Shown piece by piece: positions 18,581 through 27,974 of a DNA stretch of 64,000 nt (positions are counted from its first letter, which is position 1; each line of letters begins with the position of its first letter). This stretch comes from Notoacmeibacter ruber. GTDB lineage: Bacteria; Pseudomonadota; Alphaproteobacteria; Rhizobiales; Rhizobiaceae. The stretch spans positions 1,474,501 through 1,538,500 of the forward strand of contig NZ_RCWN01000001.1 of the NCBI RefSeq assembly GCF_003668555.1, in the 5' to 3' direction. A model generated the notes under the pieces. It ran no database searches. It saw nothing but the letters and a program-made list of their open reading frames with translations, and was not told the origin of the DNA. A program made the position numbers and the translations under genes.

Positions 18581-21130
18581 TCAAACCCGCGCACCGGCGG
18601 GCGTCACCTTGTCTTCCTCGTCCTTGACCATCTTCGAACCACGCAGCTTGAAAAGGATCAGCAGCGGCGCGGCGTTGAAGATCGACGAGTAGGTGCCGAT
18701 GAAGATGCCGAAGATCATCGCGGCGGTAAACGAGCGGATCACCTCACCACCGAAGAAGAACAACGCGCCCAGCGCCAGCAGCGTCGTCAGCGATGTCATG
18801 ACTGTTCGCGACAAGGTGTCGTTCATCGACACATCCAGAAGCTCCGGCAGCGGCATCTTGCGGTATCGCCGCAGATTCTCCCGCACGCGGTCATAGACGA
18901 CGACCGTATCGTTCAGCGAATAACCGACAATCGTCAGGATGGCCGCAATGGAGGAGATATTGAATTCGATGCCCGTGAGCACGAAGAACCCGATGGTCAT
19001 GATCACATCGTGCATCGTGGAGATGATCGCACCAAGCGCGAACTGCCACTCGAACCGGAACCAGATGTAAAGCAGGATAGCCAACAAAGAGACACCAACC
19101 CCAATCGCGCCGGCGCGCGCCAGCTCGGAACTGATCGTCGGTCCCACCACCTCGGTCCGGCGGAAGTCATAATCGGAAGCCAGTTCATCCTGGACCTTCG
19201 TCGCCGCACTCTGCTCCGCATTGTCACCGGCATCCTGAGCGCCGACGCGGATCAGAACCTCACGCTCCGACCCGAAGGACTGAACCTGAACCTCGCCGAG
19301 ATTGAGGTCGGAGAGCCGCGAACGGATATCGCCGATATCGGCCTGACCCGTCTTGGACTGGGCTTCGATCAGCGTACCGCCCTTGAAGTCGATGCCGAGA
19401 TTCATGCCGACCGTGAAGAACGCGACAAGCGCGGCCACGGACAAGATTGCGGAGATCGTGAACCCGGCCTTGCGAAGCCACATGAAGGGGATCTTCGTGA
19501 CGTCCGGCACCAGTTTGATCGGCGCACCCGGCAATTCCTTTGCACGCGTGCGCTTGTACCAAAAGCCGACCAGCCACCGGGTCAGGGTGAAAGCAGTGAA
19601 GACCGTCGTGACGATGCCGATCGCCAGCGTGACCGCAAAACCGCGAACGGGCCCGGTTCCAAGATAGAACAGGATCACCGCGGCGATCAGCGTGGTCACA
19701 TTGGCATCCACGATCGTGCTCAGCGCGCGCTCGAAGCCCGTTTCGATGGCGTTCAGAACCTTTCGCCCATTGCGGCGCTCCTCGCGGATACGCTCATAGA
19801 TCAGAACGTTCGAATCGACCGCCATGCCGACCGTCAGGACGATACCCGCGATGCCTGGTAGGGTAAGGGTCGCACCAAGAAACGTCAGTATCGCGATCAG
19901 GAGCACGATGTTAGCAACCAGAGCAACGTTCGCGATCAAGCCGAGCGTGCCGTAAACGGCGAACATGAAGCCAACGACGAGAATGGACCCGATGATCGAT
20001 GCCATAAGTCCCGCATCGATGGAGTCCTGCCCGAGCCCCGGGCCGACGGTCCGTTCTTCTACGATATTAAGCGTGGCCGGCAGTGCGCCGGCTCGAAGCA
20101 GAACGGCCAGATCCTTGGCCGACTCCGTCGTGAAGCTACCGGAAATCTGTCCCGAACCACCCGTGATCGGCTCACGGATAACAGGGGCCGAAATGACTGC
20201 CTCGTCGAGAATAATGGCGAACGGACGTCCCACATTCTGCTGGGTGGCCTGACCGAAACGAACCGCTCCGCGATTGTCGAAACGGAAGGAAACAACGGCT
20301 TCACCAGTCCGCTGATCGAAGGTGGGCTGGGCGTCCACAAGGCTCTCGCCCGAAACGATCACCCTGTCCTCAATGAGATAGGGAACGGGCGGGTCATCCG
20401 TCGAATACATAATGGTCGACCCTGCAGGCGGGCGCCCTTCGATGGCGTCCTGAACAGGCGTCGAGGTGTCGACCATCTGGAAGGTGAGCTGCGCGGTCTG
20501 ACCGAGAAGGTTTTTCAAGCGCTCCGGATCATCCAGGCCCGGCACCTGAACGAGAATGCGGTCATCCCCCTGACGCTGAATGACGGGCTCCGTCGTGCCG
20601 AGCTCATTGACGCGGCGACCGACCACCTCGACCGATTGCGTCAGGGCCGAAGAGACCCGATAGGCCAGCCCCTGTTCGGTCAGGTTCAGCCGGACGAGAC
20701 CGTTCTGCGCCTCGTCCATTTCGACTTCCGTCACCTGACCACCGGAAAATAGACCGGCGGAGATGGGCGAAAGCGTATCGGACAGCGCTTCACGGGCCGC
20801 ATCCATCTGGCTCGGGTCACGCAGACGAAACTGCACAGCATTGCCACTGACCGCCAGACCCGTGTAGCCGATGCGCTCGCCACGCAGTGCGCTACGCGCC
20901 TCGTCGCGGATCGATTTCAGCCGGTTTTCGCGTATCTCGTTGGTATCGATCTGCAGAAGGATGTGAGAACCGCCCTGCAGGTCGAGACCAAGTGTCATCT
21001 GCCGGGTCGGAACGAAGTCCGGCAGGGCATCGAGCGTCGAACGCGAGAACAGGTTCGGCAGAGCCACGATAACGCCGGCGAGAACCGTCAGCCAGATGAG
21101 TACGGTCTTCCAACGGGCAAATTGCAGCAT
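18581..21130 (-). CDS. secDF: SecDF fused protein-export membrane protein
   Basis: 849 aa, a natural fusion of SecD and SecF. The SecD half starts with a membrane segment (VLIWLTVLAGVIVALPNLF), then the LGLDLQGGSHILLQID stretch, a large periplasmic P1 region, and membrane helices from about residue 370. The SecF half begins near residue 550 (ISAILSVAALVAFFTVGMNLGIDFKGG) and includes ARAGAIGVGVSLLAILLYI and TIVGYSLNDTVVVYDRVRENLR. SecDF uses the proton gradient to pull translocating proteins outward from SecYEG and also works with YidC. It lies 96 bp after yajC with two hairpins between, and directly upstream of the Mth938-like gene. Confidence 0.97.
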   Translation of the reverse strand: MLQFARWKTVLIWLTVLAGVIVALPNLFSRSTLDALPDFVPTRQMTLGLDLQGGSHILLQIDTNEIRENRLKSIRDEARSALRGERIGYTGLAVSGNAVQFRLRDPSQMDAAREALSDTLSPISAGLFSGGQVTEVEMDEAQNGLVRLNLTEQGLAYRVSSALTQSVEVVGRRVNELGTTEPVIQRQGDDRILVQVPGLDDPERLKNLLGQTAQLTFQMVDTSTPVQDAIEGRPPAGSTIMYSTDDPPVPYLIEDRVIVSGESLVDAQPTFDQRTGEAVVSFRFDNRGAVRFGQATQQNVGRPFAIILDEAVISAPVIREPITGGSGQISGSFTTESAKDLAVLLRAGALPATLNIVEERTVGPGLGQDSIDAGLMASIIGSILVVGFMFAVYGTLGLIANVALVANIVLLIAILTFLGATLTLPGIAGIVLTVGMAVDSNVLIYERIREERRNGRKVLNAIETGFERALSTIVDANVTTLIAAVILFYLGTGPVRGFAVTLAIGIVTTVFTAFTLTRWLVGFWYKRTRAKELPGAPIKLVPDVTKIPFMWLRKAGFTISAILSVAALVAFFTVGMNLGIDFKGGTLIEAQSKTGQADIGDIRSRLSDLNLGEVQVQSFGSEREVLIRVGAQDAGDNAEQSAATKVQDELASDYDFRRTEVVGPTISSELARAGAIGVGVSLLAILLYIWFRFEWQFALGAIISTMHDVIMTIGFFVLTGIEFNISSIAAILTIVGYSLNDTVVVYDRVRENLRRYRKMPLPELLDVSMNDTLSRTVMTSLTTLLALGALFFFGGEVIRSFTAAMIFGIFIGTYSSIFNAAPLLILFKLRGSKMVKDEEDKVTPAGARV

Positions 21131-21155
21131 AACGGTTCCGGGGTCCTGAATAAGA

Positions 21156-21217
21156 TTGCACCGCCTTTTGGCGGCGCAAGGCGGCAGAGATTTGGCAAGA
21201 AGGGCGGCAGAGCCGCC
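21156..21217 (-). terminator. two hairpins in the yajC-secDF gap (attenuator or processing site)
   Basis: Hairpin A at 21156-21179 has TTGC-a-CCGCC, loop TTTT, GGCGG-c-GCAA. Hairpin B at 21203-21217 has GGCGGC, loop AGA, GCCGCC. Read leftward, B is followed by CTTCTTGCC and A by a mixed sequence, so neither is a full terminator. They may lower secDF expression relative to yajC or protect the yajC message end. Confidence 0.45.
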
Positions 21218-21226
21218 TGCTTCGAA

Positions 21227-21562
21227 TTATTTCGTATTGGCCGGCACGGGCTCGCCCTTGACGCGAACGTCCAGGAGGCTGGTGCGCAGGACCTTGACGC
21301 GGGTATCGGGCGCGATTTCGACTTCGAGTTCAACGTCGTCGGCTTTCGTCACCTTGCCGACAATGCCGCCGCCGGTCACAACCGTATCGCCGCGACGCAC
21401 CGCCTTCAGCATCTCGTCGCGACGCTTGGCCGCCGTGCGCTGCGGACGGATGATGAGGAAATACATCACCACGAAGATGAGAACGAAGGGCATGAACTGC
21501 AAAAAGGCGTCTCCTGCACCGGCCGCGCCGGTCCCCTGTGCGAAGGCGGGGGTTACGAACAT
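21227..21562 (-). CDS. yajC: preprotein translocase subunit YajC
   Basis: 111 aa from the ATG at 21562 (MFVTPAFAQ), with CAGGAG upstream; the open frame to 21691 is not conserved. It has one membrane helix (FMPFVLIFVVMYFLIIRPQ) followed by the family signature RPQRTAAKRRDEMLKAVRRGD and TGGGIVGKVTKADD. YajC associates with SecDF and YidC in the holotranslocon. Divergent from the DUF815 ATPase gene across 153 bp, which must hold both promoters. Confidence 0.95.
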   Translation of the reverse strand: MFVTPAFAQGTGAAGAGDAFLQFMPFVLIFVVMYFLIIRPQRTAAKRRDEMLKAVRRGDTVVTGGGIVGKVTKADDVELEVEIAPDTRVKVLRTSLLDVRVKGEPVPANTK

Positions 21563-21715
21563 GAACAAGCTCCTGCGGAAATAACGGTTGAAAGGGCGGC
21601 GAATCCGCCATCGAAACGCGCGCGAAATATAGGACTTTGCACCCTCCGCGCAACCGTGGCACATGACGACACGGCAATGAGGCCGTCCCATGCCCTTTTA
21701 AATGCAGGAGAACAA

Positions 21716-22591
21716 GTGCTGATGGTCGACAAGGAAGAGATATGCCTTCAGTTGGCAGGCATCCGCCAGGCATTGGAACGACTGGCGCCGGCACCGCCCA
21801 TGTCACTGGATATCTCTTCTGCGTCTGCATTCATCTGGCAGCCCGAGCCTTTTCCAGGTTGGCTCGAACCTGTGGATGAGGTCGCGCGTGTGCCCATTTC
21901 CCTGATCCGCGGCGTGGATTCCAGCCGCGACCGCCTGCTGAATAATACGAGACGTTTCGCCGCGGGCCTGCCCGCCAATAATGCCCTTCTCTGGGGCGCG
22001 AGGGGCATGGGCAAATCATCGCTCGTCAAAGCCGTTCACGCCGTCTGCTCGGACGAGCTTCCGCCCGGCGAAAGCCTCAAACTCGTCGAGATCAACCGCG
22101 ACGACATCGAAACGCTTCCGCGGCTTCTGTCGACACTGAAGAAGGCCTCGGCCCGCTTCATTCTGTTTTGCGACGATCTGTCCTTCGATCACGATGATAC
22201 ATCGTACAAGTCGCTGAAGGCGGCGTTGGATGGCGGGATCGAGGGGCGGCCCGAAAATGTTCTCTTCTATGCCACGTCGAACCGTCGACATCTCCTGCCG
22301 CGCGACATGATCGACAATGAAAGGTCGACCGCCATCAATCCGGGAGAAGCCATCGAAGAAAAGGTGTCGCTTTCGGACAGATTCGGATTGTGGCTGGGCT
22401 TTCATAAATCCAACCAGGACGAGTATCTCGCAATGGTGACAGGCTACGCCGACCATTTCGGCTTGGAGGTTCAGCCGGACGATCTGCGCCGCCGCGCGCT
22501 GCAATGGTCTGCGGAGCGAGGCAGCCGTTCGGGCCGCACCGCATGGCAGTTCATCCAGGATCTGGCCGGACAATTGGGCCAGCGGCTGTGA
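21716..22591 (+). CDS. DUF815 family AAA-type ATPase
   Basis: 291 aa if translation starts at GTG 21716 (AGGAG five bases upstream); ATG 21722 gives MVDKEEICL and is nearly as likely. Walker A is GARGMGKSS at 94-102 and Walker B is ILFCDDLSF at 149-157. NVLFYATSNRRHLLPRDM near 180 includes the sensor-1 asparagine. The later SLSDRFGLWLGFHKSNQDEYL is typical of DUF815. The family's function is unknown. It is often found beside the secDF/yajC block in Alphaproteobacteria, as here. Ends before a strong bidirectional terminator. Confidence 0.88.
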   Translation: MLMVDKEEICLQLAGIRQALERLAPAPPMSLDISSASAFIWQPEPFPGWLEPVDEVARVPISLIRGVDSSRDRLLNNTRRFAAGLPANNALLWGARGMGKSSLVKAVHAVCSDELPPGESLKLVEINRDDIETLPRLLSTLKKASARFILFCDDLSFDHDDTSYKSLKAALDGGIEGRPENVLFYATSNRRHLLPRDMIDNERSTAINPGEAIEEKVSLSDRFGLWLGFHKSNQDEYLAMVTGYADHFGLEVQPDDLRRRALQWSAERGSRSGRTAWQFIQDLAGQLGQRL

Positions 22592-22610
22592 ACCCGTAAT
22601 GCGCAAAAGA

Positions 22611-22636
22611 AAAGGCCGGCTTGCGAGCCGGCCTTT
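22611..22636. terminator. bidirectional terminator between the DUF815 ATPase and nlpD genes
   Basis: AAAGGCCGGCT, loop TGCG, AGCCGGCCTTT, followed rightward by TTGTATTTC and leftward by TCTTTTGCGC. It is a perfect 11-bp stem between two convergent genes. Confidence 0.9.
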
Positions 22637-22659
22637 TTGTATTTCAGTTTGAGCGGCTT

Positions 22660-24162
22660 TTATTCAAGCCACTTTGCCGGATCAACCGGGTTCGACTTCT
22701 TGCGAACTTCGAAGTGAACCTGCGGCGCGCTCGCATTTCCGGTCGTGCCTGCCCGTGCAACCTGCTGTCCACGAACAACCTTGTCGCCCTTCTTCACCGA
22801 CAGCTCCGAGGCGTTGCCATAGACAGTGGTGGTGCCGTCATCGTGCTGAATGAGAACGGTGTTGCCGAGATCCTTCAAACCGCTGCCGGAATAGACGACC
22901 ACGCCGTTTTCCGCAGCCTTCACCGGAGTGCCCATCGGCACGGCGATATCGATACCCGAATTGCCGCCGCCGAAGCCTCTGATGACTCTGCCCTTGGCCG
23001 GCCAGCGCAATTTGGAAACACCGGTCGCCTTCGGCGCGTTTTCGGTAGCCTCAGCCGCCTTGGCAATGGTTTTCACCTCTTCGCTCTTGGGCTTCTCATA
23101 GCTCGGCAACTTGGCCTTGGCTTCGGACTTGGCCGCCTCGGTCTTGGCGTTGCTCTTCGCCTCGAGCGGCCCGGTTGCGATCGGATCGACGGAAGCGCTG
23201 GAGGCACCGCCCGCCGACGCCAGTTCGCGGCCGGGCAATGTCAGGACCTGCCCGACCCGGATCGTATCGTCCGACATGCGGTTAGCAGCCTTCAACGAAG
23301 AAACGCTTGTGCCCGCACGCCGGGCAATCGCTGCCAGCGTATCGCCGGCAACCACCCGGTACTGCCCATCCTTGCCGCTCGAGGACGAAGGTGCTGTGGC
23401 CGCAGACGCACTGCTGGCCTGATTCGAGGCCGGAGCAGCGTTCGACTGACCGAAGGAAAGACGGGGAATGACCAATGTCTGACCCGCACGCACATCGGAT
23501 GCGTTACCCAGATTGTTGGCCTTCGTAATCGCTTCGACCGGAACGCCGTAGCGCCGCGAAATACTGTAAACGGTCTCGCCGTCGCCAAGTGTGACCTTCG
23601 TGCCTTGCCCGTTCCACTCGGCCTTATTGGCGGTCCTAGCGGGGGTTGGAGAGGAAGTCGTCGTTTCAGCCGGCGAACCTTGCGATTGGGAGGCCGGCGC
23701 AAGCGGCGCACTGACCACACGGGTGGGCACCGATCCCGTTGAGATGGTGTCGGCACGGCTGGGCGGCGCCAGCAGCGTCGAGCCGCCGTTAGAATTGGAA
23801 GGCGGAAGCTGGCGTCGATCGTAAATCGGCGTCCGCGCCGCTGATGGCTGAGAGCTGTAGACCGGCGTCGTAGGCGCAGCACTTGCGTAAGTGCCGGGTG
23901 CATTTGCCACCGCAGCCGAGCCTCGGAGATCCTGATTGGGCCGTGCCGGCCCTCCTACCCGCTGAGGACTGGAGCTGACCGAGCCGGTGCTCATGGAGTC
24001 CACGCCGCCGGCGCTAGGAACCGCACTGTTGTAGAACCCGTCCTGATCGAAGCGAAGCGCGTCCGTGCTACAACCAGCCAGAAGACCCGCTGCAAGAAGA
24101 AGGACAACACCCCTCCCTGTCACGAGACGGTTGCGCCGCGTTACTGAAACGTCACTCCGCAT
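22660..24162 (-). CDS. nlpD: NlpD-like lipoprotein with two LysM domains and a degenerate LytM (M23) domain
   Basis: 500 aa from the ATG at 24162. The lipoprotein signal ends in the lipobox LLAGC (C31). A long Ser/Pro/Ala linker follows. LysM 1 (KVTLGDGETVYSISRRYGVP, about 180-230) and LysM 2 (YRVVAGDTLAAIARRAG, about 262-308) bind peptidoglycan. The C-terminal LytM domain lacks its zinc ligands: the usual H-x-G-x-D is NSGIDIAVP, the Y-x-H loop is VYGNASEL, and the H-x-H is QVHFEVR. It is therefore expected to activate cell-wall amidases, as E. coli NlpD does, rather than cut the wall itself. It follows surE-pcm on the same strand, the conserved surE-pcm-nlpD order. Confidence 0.9.
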   Translation of the reverse strand: MRSDVSVTRRNRLVTGRGVVLLLAAGLLAGCSTDALRFDQDGFYNSAVPSAGGVDSMSTGSVSSSPQRVGGPARPNQDLRGSAAVANAPGTYASAAPTTPVYSSQPSAARTPIYDRRQLPPSNSNGGSTLLAPPSRADTISTGSVPTRVVSAPLAPASQSQGSPAETTTSSPTPARTANKAEWNGQGTKVTLGDGETVYSISRRYGVPVEAITKANNLGNASDVRAGQTLVIPRLSFGQSNAAPASNQASSASAATAPSSSSGKDGQYRVVAGDTLAAIARRAGTSVSSLKAANRMSDDTIRVGQVLTLPGRELASAGGASSASVDPIATGPLEAKSNAKTEAAKSEAKAKLPSYEKPKSEEVKTIAKAAEATENAPKATGVSKLRWPAKGRVIRGFGGGNSGIDIAVPMGTPVKAAENGVVVYSGSGLKDLGNTVLIQHDDGTTTVYGNASELSVKKGDKVVRGQQVARAGTTGNASAPQVHFEVRKKSNPVDPAKWLE

Positions 24163-24280
24163 GAAACACCTGCCCTTATACCCAAAACGCGTACTGGCCG
24201 GCATTAGAACCTATTAATCTTACTGCCCGGTTAAATCATTGGACCGACAGACGAGAAGCGTCCTCATGGCGAGGCGATGC

Positions 24281-24922
24281 TCAGAGAAAAAGCGCCTTTT
24301 CCTCGGCAAGAGGCTGCATCCGGGCAGTGGCAAAATCGGTTCGCTCGAACCGGCTGCCAACCTTCTCCAACCGGGCGACGGTTTGCTGCTGCTCAGGCTC
24401 TCCGATGGCGAGCACGGCGATACCGCCGCTGGCCATCATGTTCGAAATATTTCGCGGGAGTTCGGAAAAGGAGGACCAGACGATCATCCGGTCGAACGGC
24501 CCCTCGCCCGTCTCCAACACGTCGAAGGCACTGCCGTGACGTATCGAAACATGCGTAAAGCCCAGACGCTTCATCTGACCGGCGGCGGCGGTGGCCAGTG
24601 TTCGGTAGCGTTCGACGGATATGAGCTTTTCAGCCTGCGCTCCGATTACGGCGGCTGTGAACCCGCTACCGGTTCCTATTTCCAGCACATTTAGGCCGGG
24701 CTTCAGATCGAGGCGGGCGAGAATCCTGATCTGCTGATCCGGGCTTTCCAGCGTCTCTCCGCATTTGATCGGCAAGGAACGCGGCTGCCAAATAGCGTCG
24801 CGATACGCCGGATCAACGAAATGATCGCGCCCCGCCTTCTCGAAGGCGGAAACAAGAGCGGGATCGGTTATGCCGTTCTCCCGCGCACGCAGCGCGAATG
24901 CGGCAAATCCTTCACTCATCAT
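24281..24922 (-). CDS. pcm: protein-L-isoaspartate O-methyltransferase family protein
   Basis: 213 aa; the second Met (24919) is an equally good start. Pcm uses SAM to methylate isoaspartyl residues so that damaged proteins can be repaired. The SAM-binding motif LEIGTGSGFTAAVIG is near 80-94. The substrate-loop region LPIKCGETLESPDQQ near 50-64 corresponds to the canonical G-Q-T-I-S-x-P but with changes (GETLESP). ERYRTLA and GPFDRMIVW follow the expected order. The ATG shares one base with the surE stop (TGATG), implying translational coupling. A second, more divergent relative lies at 48085-48744. Confidence 0.88.
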   Translation of the reverse strand: MMSEGFAAFALRARENGITDPALVSAFEKAGRDHFVDPAYRDAIWQPRSLPIKCGETLESPDQQIRILARLDLKPGLNVLEIGTGSGFTAAVIGAQAEKLISVERYRTLATAAAGQMKRLGFTHVSIRHGSAFDVLETGEGPFDRMIVWSSFSELPRNISNMMASGGIAVLAIGEPEQQQTVARLEKVGSRFERTDFATARMQPLAEEKALFL

Positions 24923-25683
24923 CAGCCGAGGCGATCTTTCAGCGCGCCGAGTGTCTCATCATCGGTCAGGTTCAGCTTAAGCGCCGAGACCGAGATGTGC
25001 TTGTTCCGCAGGGCCTGAATGTCGGTTCCCTCCTGCTCGTCAACCTTCTCGCGTCCGAACCGCACCCAGTAATACGGGAAGCCGCGACCATCGGACCGCT
25101 GCTCGACACCGATCGTATGCATCATCCGTCCTTGGCGCGTCACTTCCACACCTTCGACCTCATCGGCGGCACATAGCGGGAAGTTGATATTGAGAAGGGT
25201 ACCATCCGGCAGATCCATGCCGACGAGTTTTTTGAGGACCTCGGGACCGTGAACCTCTGCTGGCTCATAAGAGACGCTTCGTTCGCTGCTGCCGTCCCAT
25301 TGATAGGCCTGGCTCAACGCGATGGATGGAATTCCCATCAACGTGCCCTCGATAGCTCCCGCGACAGTACCGGAATAGGTCACGTCGTCGGCAATGTTTA
25401 CGCCGGAATTGATGCCGGAGAGGATGAGATCGGGCGGACTGTCCATAATGTGCTTGACGGCCATGATGACGCAATCGGTCGGCGTCCCGCGCACGGCATA
25501 GTGCCGCTTGTCGATTTCTCGCATCCGCAAGGGGTGCGACAGGGTGAAGGAGTGGGACAGACCGGACTGGTCCGTTTCCGGCGCCACTGTCCAGACATCG
25601 TCCGACAGTGTCTTCGCCACACGCTCCAGCGCGGCCAGTCCTTCGGAGAGAATACCATCGTCATTGGTCAGCAGAATACGCAT
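24922..25683 (-). CDS. surE: 5'/3'-nucleotidase SurE
   Basis: 253 aa, full length for SurE. It is a metal-dependent nucleoside monophosphatase of survival and stationary phase. The metal site begins with LTNDDG at 5-10; S-G-I-N-S-G-V-N-I near residue 85 and GTPTDCV upstream of it complete the active site. Between serS and pcm with pcm translationally coupled, the usual serS-surE-pcm order. Confidence 0.96.
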   Translation of the reverse strand: MRILLTNDDGILSEGLAALERVAKTLSDDVWTVAPETDQSGLSHSFTLSHPLRMREIDKRHYAVRGTPTDCVIMAVKHIMDSPPDLILSGINSGVNIADDVTYSGTVAGAIEGTLMGIPSIALSQAYQWDGSSERSVSYEPAEVHGPEVLKKLVGMDLPDGTLLNINFPLCAADEVEGVEVTRQGRMMHTIGVEQRSDGRGFPYYWVRFGREKVDEQEGTDIQALRNKHISVSALKLNLTDDETLGALKDRLG

Positions 25684-25761
25684 TCGGTCCTCGTTGCCTC
25701 TCCTCGGAGCAAATGAATCATCGCATTGATGAATTCGCCCAGATCGTTCTTTTGATTCAGC

Positions 25762-27042
25762 TTATGCCTTCGCGACCCGATCGATACCGCCCATATAGGG
25801 CCGCAGGACATCCGGCACGGTGATGGACCCGTCCTCGTTCTGATAGGTTTCCATCACAGCAATCAACGCACGGCCGACCGCCACACCGGATCCGTTCAAT
25901 GTATGAACAAACTGGGTCTGTTTCTCACCCGCGCTGCGATAGCGGGCATTCATGCGGCGCCCCTGAAAGTCACCGCAGACAGAACACGATGAGATCTCCC
26001 GATAGGCATTCTGGCCCGGCAGCCAGACCTCGATATCGTAAGTCTTGCGAGCGCCAAAACCCATATCGCCCGTGCAAAGCACGACCGTGCGAAAATGGAG
26101 CCCAAGTTTGTCCAGGACGGTCTCGGCGCATTTCGTCATGCGCTCCAGCTCTTCAACACTGCTGTCAGCGTCGGTAATGGAGACCATCTCCACCTTGTAG
26201 AACTGGTGCTGGCGCAGATATCCGCGCGTATCGCGCCCGGCTGAGCCCGCCTCGGATCGGAAACATGGCGTCAGGGCCGTATAGCGCCTCGGCAGATAGT
26301 CATGGTCGATGATTTCCCCGCTGACGATATTTGTCAGCGAGACCTCGGCCGTCGGGATCAGCCAACGATCGTCCGTGGTACGAAACAGATCCTCGGCGAA
26401 TTTTGGCAATTGCCCGGTGCCATAGAGCGCTTCGTCACGGACGAGAAGCGGCGGCTGGCATTCGGTGTAGCCATGCTCTTGCGTATGCGTATCGAGGAAG
26501 AACTGACCAAGCGCCCGTTCCAGTCGAGCCAACGGGCCGGAGAGCAGCGTAAATCGCGTGCCGCTCATCTTGGCTGCCGTTTCAGGGTCCATCATTCCGA
26601 GTGCTTCGCCCAGTTCGAAATGCTCTTTCGGGGCAAAAGCGTATTCGCGCTTTTCGCCGACCTTGCGCACCTCGACATTGTCGTCTTCATCCGCACCAAC
26701 CGGCACGTCGGGCAATGGGACATTGGGCAGCGTCGCCAGAAGATCATTCAGCTCGGCGTCGAGCTCGCGCGCCCGCGCCTCTCCTGCCTGCAGATCGCTT
26801 TTTAGCGTCGACACTTCCGCCTTCAGGGCTTCGGCTGTTTCCTTGTCGCCCTGCCCCATCGCCTGGCCGATCTGCTTGGAAGCCGCGTTACGGCGCTCCT
26901 GCATATCGTTCAGCTTGGCCTGGTGAGCACGGCGATCGGCATCGAGGCCGAGAATTTCGCGTGCTTTGGGCTCTGCGCCGCGATAAGCCAGCGCTTTATC
27001 GAGGTCGTCGGGATTCTGGCGAATCCATTTGATGTCGAGCAT
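25762..27042 (-). CDS. serS: seryl-tRNA synthetase
   Basis: 426 aa from the ATG at 27042 ([15 protein letters not shown]); the frame is open to 27102 without similarity. It is a class II enzyme charging tRNA-Ser. The N-terminal long antiparallel coiled coil (about 25-105, rich in Ala/Glu/Lys/Arg) grips the tRNA. Motif 2 is [15 protein letters not shown] and motif 3 is [19 protein letters not shown]; the serine site segment [14 protein letters not shown] precedes motif 2. It lies between tatC and surE on the same strand. Confidence 0.97.
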   Translation of the reverse strand: MLDIKWIRQNPDDLDKALAYRGAEPKAREILGLDADRRAHQAKLNDMQERRNAASKQIGQAMGQGDKETAEALKAEVSTLKSDLQAGEARARELDAELNDLLATLPNVPLPDVPVGADEDDNVEVRKVGEKREYAFAPKEHFELGEALGMMDPETAAKMSGTRFTLLSGPLARLERALGQFFLDTHTQEHGYTECQPPLLVRDEALYGTGQLPKFAEDLFRTTDDRWLIPTAEVSLTNIVSGEIIDHDYLPRRYTALTPCFRSEAGSAGRDTRGYLRQHQFYKVEMVSITDADSSVEELERMTKCAETVLDKLGLHFRTVVLCTGDMGFGARKTYDIEVWLPGQNAYREISSCSVCGDFQGRRMNARYRSAGEKQTQFVHTLNGSGVAVGRALIAVMETYQNEDGSITVPDVLRPYMGGIDRVAKA

Positions 27043-27158
27043 GAAAAGGCTCTCGAAAAGGAGATGTCGGGATCGTTCGAATACTGGCGCCCCTCTTGCC
27101 ATGCGTCGGCATGAAAGAAAACCGCCAACCGACCCTCATCACCGGAAAGACAGAGAGC

Positions 27159-27974
27159 CTATTCGGAAGCCGTTTCGTCCCCGTCCTCGACTTCGCGCGG
27201 ACGCTCGACACGCTTCGCCATGAAGATCGCGATCTCGTAGAGAATGATCGTCGGCAGCGCGAGACCGATCTGACTGATCGGATCGGGAGGTGTGAGGACT
27301 GCTGCCGCTACGAAGGCCAGCACGATCGCATATTTGCGCTTGTCCTTCAGCCCTTCGGAGGTGACCATACCGACCCGGGCCATCAGCGTGGTCGCCACGG
27401 GAAGCTGAAAGACCAGCCCGAAGGCGAAAATCAGCGTCATGCAGAGGCCGAGATATTCCGAGACCTTCGGTAGAAGCGAAATTTCCACCTGGCCGGGCGT
27501 ACCGATCTGTTCCTGGCTCAGGAAAAACCACATCACCATCGGCATCGTGAAGAAATAGACAAGCGCCGCCCCGACCAGAAAGAGGATCGGAGAAGCCACC
27601 ATGAACGGCAGAAAGGCAGAGCGTTCGTTTCGATAGAGGCCCGGCGCGACGAATTTCCAGATTTGTGCAGCGATCAACGGAAACGCCAGTACGAGGCCGC
27701 CAAACATGGCGATCTTCAACTGGGTGAAAAAGAATTCCTGTGGCGCGGTGTAGATCAGCTCTACATTACGGTGATCGAGCCCGGCCCAATCCACCGCCCA
27801 GCGAAATGGCTGCACGAGAAGGTTGAAAAGCTGCTTGGCAAAATAGAAGCAGATGAGAAATGCGACGAAGAATCCGCCAACAGCCCAGATGAGGCGTTGC
27901 CGCAATTCGATCAGATGCTCGATCAGCGGAGCGCTGGAGCTCTCGATATCGTCGTCATCATTGAAGGTGCTCAC
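27159..27974 (-). CDS. tatC: Sec-independent translocase subunit TatC
   Basis: 271 aa with six predicted membrane helices (for example LIWAVGGFFVAFLICFYFA, MFGGLVLAFPLIAAQIW, PFMVASPILFLVGAALVYFF). The conserved N-terminal LIEHLIELRQRL includes the glutamate of the twin-arginine recognition site. FVAPGLYRNER and LTPPDPISQIGLALP are family signatures. TatC recognises Tat signal peptides together with TatB. Its start overlaps the tatB stop by four bases (ATGA). It carries an acidic, poorly conserved C-terminal tail. Confidence 0.97.
   Translation of the reverse strand: MSTFNDDDDIESSSAPLIEHLIELRQRLIWAVGGFFVAFLICFYFAKQLFNLLVQPFRWAVDWAGLDHRNVELIYTAPQEFFFTQLKIAMFGGLVLAFPLIAAQIWKFVAPGLYRNERSAFLPFMVASPILFLVGAALVYFFTMPMVMWFFLSQEQIGTPGQVEISLLPKVSEYLGLCMTLIFAFGLVFQLPVATTLMARVGMVTSEGLKDKRKYAIVLAFVAAAVLTPPDPISQIGLALPTIILYEIAIFMAKRVERPREVEDGDETASE

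Noticed and set aside
18431..19861. Rightward open frame of 476 codons opposite secDF
   Set aside because: It is antisense to conserved secDF codons; its translation is Arg/His/Asp-rich without domains, a shadow of GC-rich third positions.
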